Part shown: in pieces, positions 1-6,584 of the stretch | How positions within the stretch are numbered: the stretch's first letter is position 1 | Layout of the letters: every line of letters starts with the position of its first letter | Assembly (NCBI GenBank): GCA_031266115.1 | Contig: JAISBQ010000368.1 | Span: 1 to 6,728, forward strand | From: Bifidobacteriaceae bacterium | Lineage (GTDB): Bacteria > Actinomycetota > Actinomycetes > Actinomycetales > WQXJ01 | Reading direction: 5' to 3' | DNA length: 6,728 bases | Position numbers and translations under genes: made by a program | The notes under the pieces: generated by a model | The model's database searches: none | The model's input: only the letters and a program-made list of their open reading frames with translations | What the model was told of the DNA's origin: nothing

Positions 1-126
1 CGTCGCTGCCACCCGCATGGCGGTGGTCGTCTTGCCCACCCCCTTGGCACCCTCGATGGCGACAGCGGCAAGCCCCTCAAGGACCTCACCCAGTTCGGCG
101 TCGGCGATTCGCCGCTGCAACTCCAT
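1..126 (-). CDS. P-loop ATPase, N-terminal fragment (AAA_14/DUF4143-like)
   Basis: Only the first 42 codons are inside the window; the gene continues past its left edge. The fragment has a short charged N-terminus (MELQRRIADAELGEVLEGLA) and then a hydrophobic strand leading into a Walker A motif, GAKGVGKTTT, at residues 27-36, which binds the phosphates of ATP. The pattern of an N-terminal 'RRIxDxEL' segment followed directly by a Walker A loop resembles AAA_14/DUF4143-type ATPases, a widespread actinobacterial family of poorly defined function. That family call is recognition from a short stretch, because Walker B, sensor and C-terminal regions lie outside. It does not look like the IS21 helper ATPase IstB, whose P-loop usually reads GxPGTGKTHLA. 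The ATG at 126-124 has no Shine-Dalgarno but has a -10-like TATGCT six bases upstream, so a leaderless start is plausible. Three 23-bp tandem repeats lie just upstream. Confidence 0.75.
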   Translation of the reverse strand, partial: MELQRRIADAELGEVLEGLAAVAIEGAKGVGKTTTAMRVAAT

Positions 127-132
127 CGGGCA

Positions 133-138
133 AGCATA
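133..138 (-). promoter_or_regulatory. Candidate leaderless -10 element of the ATPase gene
   Basis: On the minus strand TATGCT lies six bases before the ATG at 126-124. This is the geometry of leaderless actinobacterial transcripts, where the transcript starts at or next to the start codon. No good -35 hexamer is found at the usual 16-18 bp. The tandem repeats begin two bases upstream of the hexamer, so they occupy the place where a -35 or an activator site would be. Confidence 0.4.
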
Positions 139-140
139 GG

Positions 141-208
141 TCAAACTGAACAGATGGGCGGGGTCAAACTGAACAGATGGGCGGGGTCACACTGAACAGA
201 TGGGCGGG
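141..208. repeat. Three tandem copies of a 23-bp direct repeat
   Basis: Copies lie at 141-163, 164-186 and 187-208. The first two are identical. The third differs by one base (TCACACTG instead of TCAAACTG) and lacks the last G. Each copy holds the core ACTGAACAGATGGGCGGG. They sit head to tail between the ATPase start and the divergent promoter of the next gene. Two readings are possible. They could be an iterated operator, since they abut the -10 of the ATPase gene and a 23-bp pitch is close to two helical turns. They could also be the multiple terminal repeats of an IS21-like element end, since that family carries several related repeats of about 20 bp at its ends. No transposase gene is in the window to support the second reading. 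Confidence 0.85.
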
Positions 209-290
209 TCGCGGCATCCGACGACGCCGGCACCCGCCACCTCCTCCGTAGGGGGGACAGGGCAGGCCCGACATTAGCCTGCGGGGGGAC

Positions 291-318
291 GCGACAGGCG
301 GGGGGACTTCCGTAGACT
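291..318 (+). promoter_or_regulatory. Promoter of the ParB-like/LytR_C operon, leaderless
   Basis: A -10 hexamer TAGACT (313-318) lies 16 bp downstream of GCGACA (291-296), which matches four of six -35 consensus bases. The -10 ends seven bases before the GTG at 326, so transcription should start at or within a base of the start codon. There is no Shine-Dalgarno at the expected distance from that GTG, consistent with a leaderless transcript. This supports the choice of 326 as the start. Confidence 0.55.
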
Positions 319-325
319 GCGGACT

Positions 326-694
326 GTGATTTTCAAGGCCATCGCGGACGGACGGCCGTACCCAGACCACGGGTACGTCACGCCGAAGCAGTGGTCGACC
401 ATCCCCCCACGCCAGATCCGCCTCTCCGACATGGTCACCACGAGGCGCACCTTGGATCTTGGCAACCTCCTGTCCGAGGACTCCACCTTCTACGGAGACC
501 TGTTCGCGCACGTGGTGCTGTGGCGGGGCACCTACTACTTGGAGGACGGGCTACACCGAGCGGTGCGGGCCGCCCTCTACCAACGCCAGATGCTGCACGT
601 GCGGGTGCTAGATCTCGCCGACCTAGGCCTGGCGCGCCCCGCGTACGCCGAACTGGCCAAGACTTCCGAGCTTCCGATAGTCGGGGACGCATGA
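326..694 (+). CDS. Conserved actinobacterial ParB-like small protein (often labelled VapB-like antitoxin)
   Basis: This 122-residue protein starts at GTG 326, directly behind a -10 element. Homologues are, from memory, common in Micrococcales and often labelled 'VapB family antitoxin'; I see no VapB-like DNA-binding N-terminus here and no toxin gene beside it. The layout is closer to a ParB/sulfiredoxin-like fold. IRLSDMVTTRRTLD (31-44) resembles the opening strand and helix, HVVLWRGTYYLEDG (62-75) the strand pair, EDGLHRAVRAAL (73-84) corresponds to the ParB 'DGhHRxxAa' signature, and LHVRVLDL (90-97) is the closing strand. The N-terminal IFKAIADGRPYPDHG (2-16) appears lineage-specific. There is no signal peptide or membrane segment, so the protein is cytoplasmic. 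Its stop overlaps the next start as ATGA, implying translational coupling to the LytR_C gene. The biochemical activity is unknown; the fold suggestion is an inference from pattern. Confidence 0.85.
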   Translation: MIFKAIADGRPYPDHGYVTPKQWSTIPPRQIRLSDMVTTRRTLDLGNLLSEDSTFYGDLFAHVVLWRGTYYLEDGLHRAVRAALYQRQMLHVRVLDLADLGLARPAYAELAKTSELPIVGDA

Positions 695-1350
695 ACGCCA
701 AAGACCTCGCCCGGATGCGCAAGCGACGCCTGATTCTGCGACAGACCACCATCTTCGGGCTACTCGTTGCTGTACTCGTGGTGGTCGGGGCCGCCAGCGC
801 TGCTGTCATCCTCGGCCGGATGGACCCGTTCGTCTCAGCTCCGTTCTCCTCTCCCGCCGCTGTCGAGGAGGACTGGGGGCCCACACCGTGCCCCCCTGAC
901 GAGGCCTCGATGTATCCCGAGGCGGCGCTCGCCACGGTCAACGTGCTCAACGCGTCGACAGCGTTCGGCGCTGCCACCTACCTGTCGCAAGCCCTGGAGG
1001 CGCGTGGCTTCGCCATCGGCCGTGTGGACAACGCCCCATTCGAGTACCGCGGCATCGCCCTGATCCGCACCGGTGCCCTCGGAATCAACCGGTCCTATCT
1101 CCTCTTGGCCCACGCACCCGAAGGCACCGCCCTCACTTTCGACGGCCGCAGCGATGAAACCGTTGACATCATCATCGGCGAGGAATACAAGATGTTGCGT
1201 TCCCCGGAGACGGTGACAGCGAAAGCTGGCACAGTCATCCCCTTCCCGGCCGAGTGCACACCACTTGCCGAGCTGGCCGGCGTGACGGTCCCAATTCCCG
1301 GCACAGTCCCGTCCACGTCGGACGAGCCGGAGGCGAGCGAAACCCCTTGA
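691..1350 (+). CDS. Membrane-anchored LytR C-terminal domain protein
   Basis: The product is 219 residues. A short basic cytoplasmic tail (MRKRR, residues 9-13) leads into one membrane segment at about 21-41. A Ser/Pro-rich linker with a cysteine at 67 follows, and then a LytR_C domain at about 83-168. That domain begins VNVLNAST, typical of the family's first strand ('v.VlNgt...G.A'), and continues with AATYLSQALEARGFAIG and a final IIGEEYKML. The tail (about 190-219) is rich in Pro, Thr, Ser and Glu and probably disordered. The topology is N-in, C-out. It lacks the LytR-CpsA-Psr phosphotransferase domain, so it is a stand-alone LytR_C protein, the type exemplified by mycobacterial VirR and Cei in envelope integrity. 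The ATG overlaps the upstream stop, with GGGGA just before it as a weak ribosome site, so expression likely depends on the upstream gene. The exact role is not predictable from sequence. Confidence 0.85.
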   Translation: MNAKDLARMRKRRLILRQTTIFGLLVAVLVVVGAASAAVILGRMDPFVSAPFSSPAAVEEDWGPTPCPPDEASMYPEAALATVNVLNASTAFGAATYLSQALEARGFAIGRVDNAPFEYRGIALIRTGALGINRSYLLLAHAPEGTALTFDGRSDETVDIIIGEEYKMLRSPETVTAKAGTVIPFPAECTPLAELAGVTVPIPGTVPSTSDEPEASETP

Positions 1351-1450
1351 CGCGGGACAGTCGCGAAGTCGGAGCGAGGGGGAACGCCATCGGCGGTGGA
1401 CCGCACTCCGCGTGACCCAAGCCGCGTGCCCGGAGCCTGTCCAGGAGGCC

Positions 1451-2731
1451 CTACCCGAGGTCGGTCCCGCGCAGACGGCCGAGCCAGCGCATCCCGTGGT
1501 AGAGCACAAAGGCCGCGATGGTACCCGACGCGATTCCGGTGAATTGGACGTCGCCGATGGCGAACGTGAAGTTCGCGATACCGGCGATCAGCGCCACGGC
1601 CGCCGGCATCAAGTTGACGGGCGAGGAGAAGTCCACCTTGTTCTCGATCCAGATACGAGCACCCAGCAGTCCGATCATCCCGTACAGCACCGTCCCGGCC
1701 CCGCCGATCACACCCGGAGGAACCGTCGCGATGGCCGCTCCGAACTTGGGGAGCAGCGAGAGGAGCAGCGCCGTTGCCGCGGCGACCCAGTAGACCGCCG
1801 TGGAGTAGATCTTGGTCGCAGCCATGACGCCGATGTTCTCCGCGTATGTGGTGGTACCCGAGCCGCCGCCAAGCGCGGCGAACACCGTCGCGACACCATC
1901 GCCCAGCAGGGCGCGACCCATCGACTTGTCATAGTTGCGACCGGTCATCAGCGCGACCGACTTGACGTGACCCACGTTCTCCGCGACCAACACCAACACC
2001 ACCGGCACGAACATCCCCAACACCGACCAGTTGGCCTTCGGAGCAGTGAACTCGGGTAGGCCAAACCAGGACGCGGCGTTGATGGATGCGAAATCGACCT
2101 GGCCTTGGATCACGGCGGCGATGTAGCCCACGAGAACACCAATCAACACTGACAGGCGCCCCATGATGCCCCTGAACAAGACCGTCACCAGGAGGACCGA
2201 GACCACGGTAATGGCCCCGGTCAAGGGCGCGGCGCGGAAGCCGGAGGTCTCATCTTGGCCCCACGCCGCCGGCGCGAGATTGAAGCCGATGAGCATGACG
2301 ATGGTGCCGGTCATGACCGGGGGCATGAACGCGTTGAGCCAACCCGTGCCCGCCACCGCAACCACGCCGCCGACGATCGCCAGGAGGACACCAGCCGCCA
2401 GGACACCGAACAGCGCATAGCCGAAACCGCCGCCATCGGCGCCCTTGGCGGCCAGGATCGGAGAGATGAACGCGAAGGACGATCCCAGGTAGCTCGGCAA
2501 CCGGTTACCCGTGATGAGAAGGAACGTGACGGTGCCGATAGCGGAGAAGAACAGGGTGGTAGACGGGGGGAATCCCGTGATCAGCGGGACCAGGAAGGTG
2601 GCGCCAAACATCGCCACGACGTGTTGGAGTCCAATCCCGATGGTGCGGGGCCAGGAAAGGCGTTCGTCAGGGTTGACAACACCTTGCGGATCAACGGAGC
2701 GGCCGGTGCCGTGCAACGTCCAGACTGGCAT
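1451..2731 (-). CDS. uraA: Uracil/xanthine permease, NCS2 (UraA) family
   Basis: This 426-residue polytopic membrane protein is close to the length of E. coli UraA (429). It is expected to import uracil, or possibly a purine base, with protons across the cytoplasmic membrane. Visible family marks are the first-helix LQHVVAMFGAT (Q36, H37), LVAENVGHVKSV with E251 and H255 matching UraA Glu241 and His245, and SGTTTYAENIGVMAATK with E298 matching UraA Glu290. The TTYxENIGV form points to the uracil branch rather than the QNxGxxxxT form of xanthine/urate carriers, but substrate is inferred only. The ATG at 2731 is preferred because AGGAGG lies six bases upstream. The in-frame ATG at 2737 directly abuts that site. 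A longer start near 2782 would lie upstream of the predicted -10 and is rejected. The gene is alone on this strand, convergent with the LytR_C gene. Confidence 0.93.
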   Translation of the reverse strand: MPVWTLHGTGRSVDPQGVVNPDERLSWPRTIGIGLQHVVAMFGATFLVPLITGFPPSTTLFFSAIGTVTFLLITGNRLPSYLGSSFAFISPILAAKGADGGGFGYALFGVLAAGVLLAIVGGVVAVAGTGWLNAFMPPVMTGTIVMLIGFNLAPAAWGQDETSGFRAAPLTGAITVVSVLLVTVLFRGIMGRLSVLIGVLVGYIAAVIQGQVDFASINAASWFGLPEFTAPKANWSVLGMFVPVVLVLVAENVGHVKSVALMTGRNYDKSMGRALLGDGVATVFAALGGGSGTTTYAENIGVMAATKIYSTAVYWVAAATALLLSLLPKFGAAIATVPPGVIGGAGTVLYGMIGLLGARIWIENKVDFSSPVNLMPAAVALIAGIANFTFAIGDVQFTGIASGTIAAFVLYHGMRWLGRLRGTDLG

Positions 2732-2737
2732 GCTCAT

Positions 2738-2743
2738 CCTCCT
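2738..2743 (-). promoter_or_regulatory. Shine-Dalgarno AGGAGG that fixes the permease start
   Basis: On the minus strand AAAGGAGG ends at 2738. The six-base spacer ATGAGC separates it from the ATG at 2731, which is an ideal distance. The other ATG, at 2737, has zero spacing and is therefore unlikely to be used. Confidence 0.8.
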
Positions 2744-2772
2744 TTGGAGAGCTGGAGTTTGTGTCGCAGCGA

Positions 2773-2801
2773 AGGGTACCACCGGTGATTACGCTGGTAA
2801 A
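2773..2801 (-). promoter_or_regulatory. Permease promoter with overlapping inverted repeat (candidate operator)
   Basis: On the minus strand TTTACC (2801-2796) and TACCCT (2778-2773) are separated by exactly 17 bp, giving a plausible -35/-10 pair. The predicted leader before the ATG at 2731 is then only about 30-35 bases, too short for a large attenuator. An imperfect inverted repeat overlaps the promoter: on the minus strand TACCAGCG (2799-2792) and CGGTGGTA (2784-2777), seven of eight positions pairing across a 7-bp gap. It covers the spacer and touches both hexamers, where a repressor dimer would block polymerase. The regulator is unknown. Confidence 0.5.
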
Positions 2802-3018
2802 TGCGCTTTTCGGGCGTGCCGGCGCGGATGGGCAACCGGCGCGGAGCACTTCGCCTGGTGAACGGCGTGCCGCGGGCGAGAACCGTTTCTTCCTCGCTTG
2901 CGCCTGAGGTCTCGCGATGGCATACGCTCAGGTGGTCTCGATCGCCGAACGCCGGCTTCGGGGCACCTCACGTCCATCCGGCTACCACCTGCTTCCGCCA
3001 CCGCGCCATCACGACACC

Positions 3019-5223
3019 ATGACTGATTTGCCTCCTCCGGAGCCCGTGACTCACCAGGTCACCGGCGGGCTGACCAGGCGCGCCCTGCGCGAGGAGGCCG
3101 CGCGCCATCAGGCCGAGGAAGCCGGGACCGGTTTGGCGCCGACCCGTCCACCCACACCGCCGGCGTCAGCACGGTCCGGCGCTGCTGGCCCCGCATGGCC
3201 TCAGGCCCCGGCGGGGCGTGCGTCGGGGTGGAAGCTCACGCCCTGGAACGCGGACACCGGGATGCAGCCGGCTGCCTCCCACGCGCCCGGCCGCGATCCG
3301 CTCCCGCCACCCGTACCCACCCGTGCCACCGCAGCTGAGCAGCCGGCCCAACGAGCCGACGCGATAGCCCCGCCCGGCGGACCCCGAGAGGCGCACGCCG
3401 CCGATGACGCATGGAGACATGTGTCGCGACCCACCCGGCCGCCCGTCCCGCGCACGCACCCCGAGCATCGCCACACGCGGGAGCCAGCGGCCGAAGATCG
3501 GCGAGGCCTACCGCCTCCTGTGACCGGAACACCACAGGCGGGCGCCACGACGACGGGCGCGCCCCCAGCCCGCCACGCCAGTCCCACAAACTATCCGGCG
3601 CCACGGCCTCGCACCTCGGCGTCGGGACTCACCCCGCCCCAGGTGGCGGCACCCCCACCCCCACCGCCACCTCCACCACCTCCACCGGCGCTGTACTCTG
3701 CACCGCCCAGAATTCCTAGTCCACCTCGAACTGCCGTGTCACCCGGGACCGACACGCCGCTTGCGCGGACCGCACCGCGCGTACCGTCGAGGCCGCCCTG
3801 GCCGCCCGCGGCGTCCGGTCCGGGCGACGTGAGCGTGCCCTCCGCGCTGCAGACACCGCGCCCCCGCGCCAGCGCGTCGACCCACGAGGTGGCTGCGCCA
3901 CCCGCCGGTTCTCAGCCGGCGCCCAACCCTGCCCCCATGCCATTCCATCCCACCGAGGTTCGCGCACGCCGAAGCCCCCACTTTCCCCCGACTCCGCCCC
4001 AGTACACCGCCTCGCCCACGGCGGCGATGCCGCCCGAAATCGTCACGCCGCAGGAGGTTGCGGGTCAAGGCGGCGCCATTGCCAACAGCGCGCCAGTCCC
4101 AGCGCCGGTCGCCCCCCCGCCTCCGCCGCCTGGGGCTCCTGCGGTGCGCGCCGCTCCCGCGCCCGGCCCGGACGTGCCAAGTCCGCCCATGCCACCCGGC
4201 ACACCTGCCCTGCGGCCAGGCGTGCCTGAGCAGGCCACACCTTCCGCACCCACCACGCCGAGCGCTCCCAGTACGCCCGTCCAGGCGGGCCCGCTTGCCC
4301 CACCGGATGGCGATGCTCTGGCAGACCTGCCGGCCGCTGCGCCGATGCCGCCAGGTCTGCAAGCGCACGCGACACGCCAGCCATCGCCGGCCCCGCCCAC
4401 CCCACCACCAGCACCGATGCTCACGGACGATGCGGATGCGAGCCACGCGGGAACGGTCCACAAGACAGGGGGTGAGGGACCGTCATCGTCGGATGGCGAA
4501 GCACCGCTCACCCGCGCCGCGATTCGGGGGTCGGAGCCGACCGGCAGCCTCGCCCGAATCCGTGAGGCGATCGCGACCGGAACCCTTCCGGTTGTCCCCG
4601 CAGGCAAGCCAGGTGAATCGCCGTGGCGACGGATCGCGGGCGCAGCCCTCAGATGGGGTGGGGTCGTGATGGCTGGACTCGGAATCGCTGGGCTCGGCGT
4701 GGTTCTGATGCTCTTGGCGGGCCACACCATCGGCGCCGACCCCATGCTCGCACCTCCGGTCACGCCGACCTCCATGCCTCGCCCCACGAGCGTCGCCACG
4801 CCATCGCCCGGCACATCCGGCGCCACCCAATGGTCGATGGGCACAACCTTCGTCAACGGTGACTTCGCCATGAGGGTTCTTGGCGTCGATGAGGGCCTGA
4901 CTCAAATCGGCGAATCGGGTACGTGGACCTCCGAGGAAGGTCAGTTCGTTGTCATCACCGTTGAACTCGAATACACCGGCCACGCCACCGGGTATTTCCC
5001 GCCGGACGAGCAGCGCCTGCGCGTGGCGTCCGGCGCCGAGTACGGCAACGACATCGAGAGTTCCTTCAGGGCCCAGTCGAATGCTCTCGGCCAGGAGGCC
5101 CTGATACCCGGGACACCGCAACGCGGGTGCCTGGTCTTCGACATTCCGACCGGCGAGACTCCGGCCGCGCTGGAGTTCGTGGGCGACATCCTGTCCACTC
5201 CCGTTACCATTCCCCTGGGCTGA
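3019..5223 (+). CDS. Proline-rich single-pass membrane protein with C-terminal DUF4352-like domain
   Basis: From ATG 3019 the product has 734 residues. The N-terminus carries LTRRALREEAARHQAEE (about 18-34), a charged helix common at the start of actinobacterial membrane-associated proteins. Residues of about 40-470 are low-complexity Pro/Ala/Thr/Ser sequence with a run of 12 prolines at 212-223 and six at 366-371. A more ordinary segment follows (about 500-535), then one membrane helix at about 547-568 after basic WRR. A Pro/Thr/Ser linker leads to an extracytoplasmic domain (about 605-734) with FVVITVELEYTG, YFPPDEQRLRVASG and GCLVFDIP, typical of DUF4352-like beta-sandwich domains. The protein is probably a cytoplasm-to-exterior scaffold; no enzyme motif is seen. 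Start choice is uncertain: in-frame ATG 2917 has GAGG seven bases upstream and would add 34 residues, but the added sequence looks atypical. The glycosyltransferase gene follows after 70 bases. Confidence 0.85.
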   Translation: MTDLPPPEPVTHQVTGGLTRRALREEAARHQAEEAGTGLAPTRPPTPPASARSGAAGPAWPQAPAGRASGWKLTPWNADTGMQPAASHAPGRDPLPPPVPTRATAAEQPAQRADAIAPPGGPREAHAADDAWRHVSRPTRPPVPRTHPEHRHTREPAAEDRRGLPPPVTGTPQAGATTTGAPPARHASPTNYPAPRPRTSASGLTPPQVAAPPPPPPPPPPPPALYSAPPRIPSPPRTAVSPGTDTPLARTAPRVPSRPPWPPAASGPGDVSVPSALQTPRPRASASTHEVAAPPAGSQPAPNPAPMPFHPTEVRARRSPHFPPTPPQYTASPTAAMPPEIVTPQEVAGQGGAIANSAPVPAPVAPPPPPPGAPAVRAAPAPGPDVPSPPMPPGTPALRPGVPEQATPSAPTTPSAPSTPVQAGPLAPPDGDALADLPAAAPMPPGLQAHATRQPSPAPPTPPPAPMLTDDADASHAGTVHKTGGEGPSSSDGEAPLTRAAIRGSEPTGSLARIREAIATGTLPVVPAGKPGESPWRRIAGAALRWGGVVMAGLGIAGLGVVLMLLAGHTIGADPMLAPPVTPTSMPRPTSVATPSPGTSGATQWSMGTTFVNGDFAMRVLGVDEGLTQIGESGTWTSEEGQFVVITVELEYTGHATGYFPPDEQRLRVASGAEYGNDIESSFRAQSNALGQEALIPGTPQRGCLVFDIPTGETPAALEFVGDILSTPVTIPLG
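3652..3687 (+). repeat. Polyproline codon run (12 consecutive Pro codons)
   Basis: Twelve consecutive proline codons use CCC, CCA, CCG and CCT mixed, so the run is conserved at protein level rather than being a simple nucleotide repeat. A second run of six prolines is at 4114-4131. Stretches of three or more prolines stall ribosomes and generally require elongation factor P, so synthesis of this protein should depend on it. That dependence is established for polyproline proteins in general and inferred here. Confidence 0.8.
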
Positions 5224-5293
5224 GCCGCCAGTTTGGCTCCCCTGGGACGGGCCCGCAGTGACTCGCCCACCTGCCGACACCGGAGCACCGTGC

Positions 5294-6568
5294 ATGCCTA
5301 CACCGTCCCGAGCGCGGGCATCGCGCACCTCGCCGTCCCACTCTGAGTGGTGGATGATCGCGGCGATCATCATGACCTTCCTGGTCGCCCACCTGATCAT
5401 CCTCGTGCTCAACCACACCACGGAATCCACCGGTGCGAACGATGTCGGACTCTACGACTCGTGGATGAACGACGCGCTCGTGCGAGGCTACTGGCCAGTC
5501 AGGGACTTCGAGTGGGTCTATCCGGCGCTCGCATTGCTTCCGATGACGCTGGTGAAGGGCCTCTCGTCGCTCACGGGGGCGGGCTACCTCGACCTGTGGT
5601 GGGTCCTGATTGCCGCGATCAACGCCGTGACGGCCGGCTTCCTGGTCCGCACCTTCGGGCCACGCCGAGCTGCGCCACCGATCCTCGCGTGGGCGGTCTT
5701 CGTGGCGTTGCTTGGAGGCCCAGGCATGATGCGCCTCGATCCGCTGGTACCGGCCATCACGGTGTTTGCCCTCGTGCTCGCGACACGGCACACCACCGTG
5801 GCCGCTGCGCTGTTGACAATCGGGGCATGGATCAAGGTTGCCCCCGCCGTGGTCATGGTGCCTCTGGTGCTCAACAAGCTGAAGCGGTGGGCGGATGTGG
5901 TGGTGGGAGGCGCGGTGGTCTGCGCAGCGGTAGTGAGTGTGGCGCTCCTGGCCGGGGTTCGATTGCCCAGCCTGTTGGGATTTGTCACCACCCAATCGGA
6001 CCGAGGCCTGCAGGTGGAATCGGTCCTCGCCACACCCGTGTACGCCATCAGAGCCATTCGCGGCGAGCAGATCGCCGTGTACGACAACGACCTCAGCGCC
6101 TTTCAGCTGGCGGGCAGCTCTTACGGCTTGGCTCGCGCCGCCGATTTCCTCCTGCCGTCGGCCCTCCTCCTCGTCGCATGGTTCGCCTACCGGGCGCGGT
6201 CGCGGGGCCAAGCCGCGCTGTATGTGGCGGCGCTCGCAGCCTTGAGCGGCGCCATCGTCGCCAACAAGGTTGGCTCACCCCAGTTCATGAGTTGGATGCT
6301 GGCCCCGATGCTGGTGGGCCTGGCGCGATACCCCCGCTCGCCGTTCTGGCGGACGATGGCGGTAGTGCTCGGCGTGTGCGCCGCATTGACCCATCTCATC
6401 TACCCCGAGGCCTACGGCGACTTCCTCGACGGACGTGTCGACCTGCTCGTGATCGGCCTCCTGCGCAACGGCTTGGTGGTGGCGATCTTCGCGGCCTCTC
6501 TCGTCAAGCTGTGGCGCCTCGGAACCGCGTCCCCAGGTCGCCACCGAGAACTCGCGGCCACGGTCTGA
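5294..6568 (+). CDS. Polytopic GT87-type (DUF2029) glycosyltransferase
   Basis: From ATG 5294 the product has 424 residues with about ten to twelve membrane segments, the first at about 20-40. After it comes the extracytoplasmic loop ANDVGLYDSW (48-57), then RDFEWVYPALALLP (70-83). This acidic residue plus 'DFxxxYPpla' arrangement is typical of GT-C mannosyltransferases of family GT87, such as mycobacterial PimE, which take a sugar from polyprenyl phosphate on the outer face of the membrane. WIKVAPAVVMVPLVL (179-193) matches the family's 'K.qPa.llp' helix, and SDRGLQVESVLATP (235-248) its conserved loop. Further helices at about 284-299, 305-345 and 353-405 complete the fold. GGAG lies eight bases before ATG 5294; a GTG at 5258 would add 12 residues and has only a weak upstream site. 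The donor and acceptor are unknown. Closeness to the upstream gene suggests an operon, although a weak GAGCC/GGCTC hairpin spans that stop codon. Confidence 0.85.
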   Translation: MPTPSRARASRTSPSHSEWWMIAAIIMTFLVAHLIILVLNHTTESTGANDVGLYDSWMNDALVRGYWPVRDFEWVYPALALLPMTLVKGLSSLTGAGYLDLWWVLIAAINAVTAGFLVRTFGPRRAAPPILAWAVFVALLGGPGMMRLDPLVPAITVFALVLATRHTTVAAALLTIGAWIKVAPAVVMVPLVLNKLKRWADVVVGGAVVCAAVVSVALLAGVRLPSLLGFVTTQSDRGLQVESVLATPVYAIRAIRGEQIAVYDNDLSAFQLAGSSYGLARAADFLLPSALLLVAWFAYRARSRGQAALYVAALAALSGAIVANKVGSPQFMSWMLAPMLVGLARYPRSPFWRTMAVVLGVCAALTHLIYPEAYGDFLDGRVDLLVIGLLRNGLVVAIFAASLVKLWRLGTASPGRHRELAATV

Positions 6569-6584
6569 CCGGGCGGGAACCGTC

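Noticed and set aside
141..208. CRISPR array
   Set aside because: The three 23-bp units are contiguous with no unique spacers between them, so they are simple tandem repeats.
391..690. Open frame extending the LytR_C protein upstream by 100 residues
   Set aside because: It overlaps the conserved ParB-like gene in another frame, and its residues look like a frame shadow rich in Arg and Pro. The ATG at 691 with the membrane segment soon after is the natural start.
1351..1450. Possible shared terminator between the LytR_C and permease genes
   Set aside because: Only short stems are visible (a GCGG/CCGC tetraloop near 1393-1404, and CGGAGCG pairing imperfectly with CACTCCG), with no T-run on either strand. 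Not strong enough to annotate.
1412..2059. Plus-strand open frame of 215 codons opposite the permease
   Set aside because: It is antisense to a clear NCS2 permease, and its composition (rich in Arg, Asp, His, Gln) is that of an antisense shadow in GC-rich DNA.
4483..5430. Minus-strand open frame of 315 codons opposite the proline-rich gene
   Set aside because: It runs antisense through the DUF4352-like domain and into the glycosyltransferase gene, with no recognisable motif.
5204..6211. Minus-strand open frame of 335 codons opposite the glycosyltransferase
   Set aside because: The product is rich in His, Arg, Gly and Asp with no domain, as expected of the antisense frame of a membrane-protein gene.
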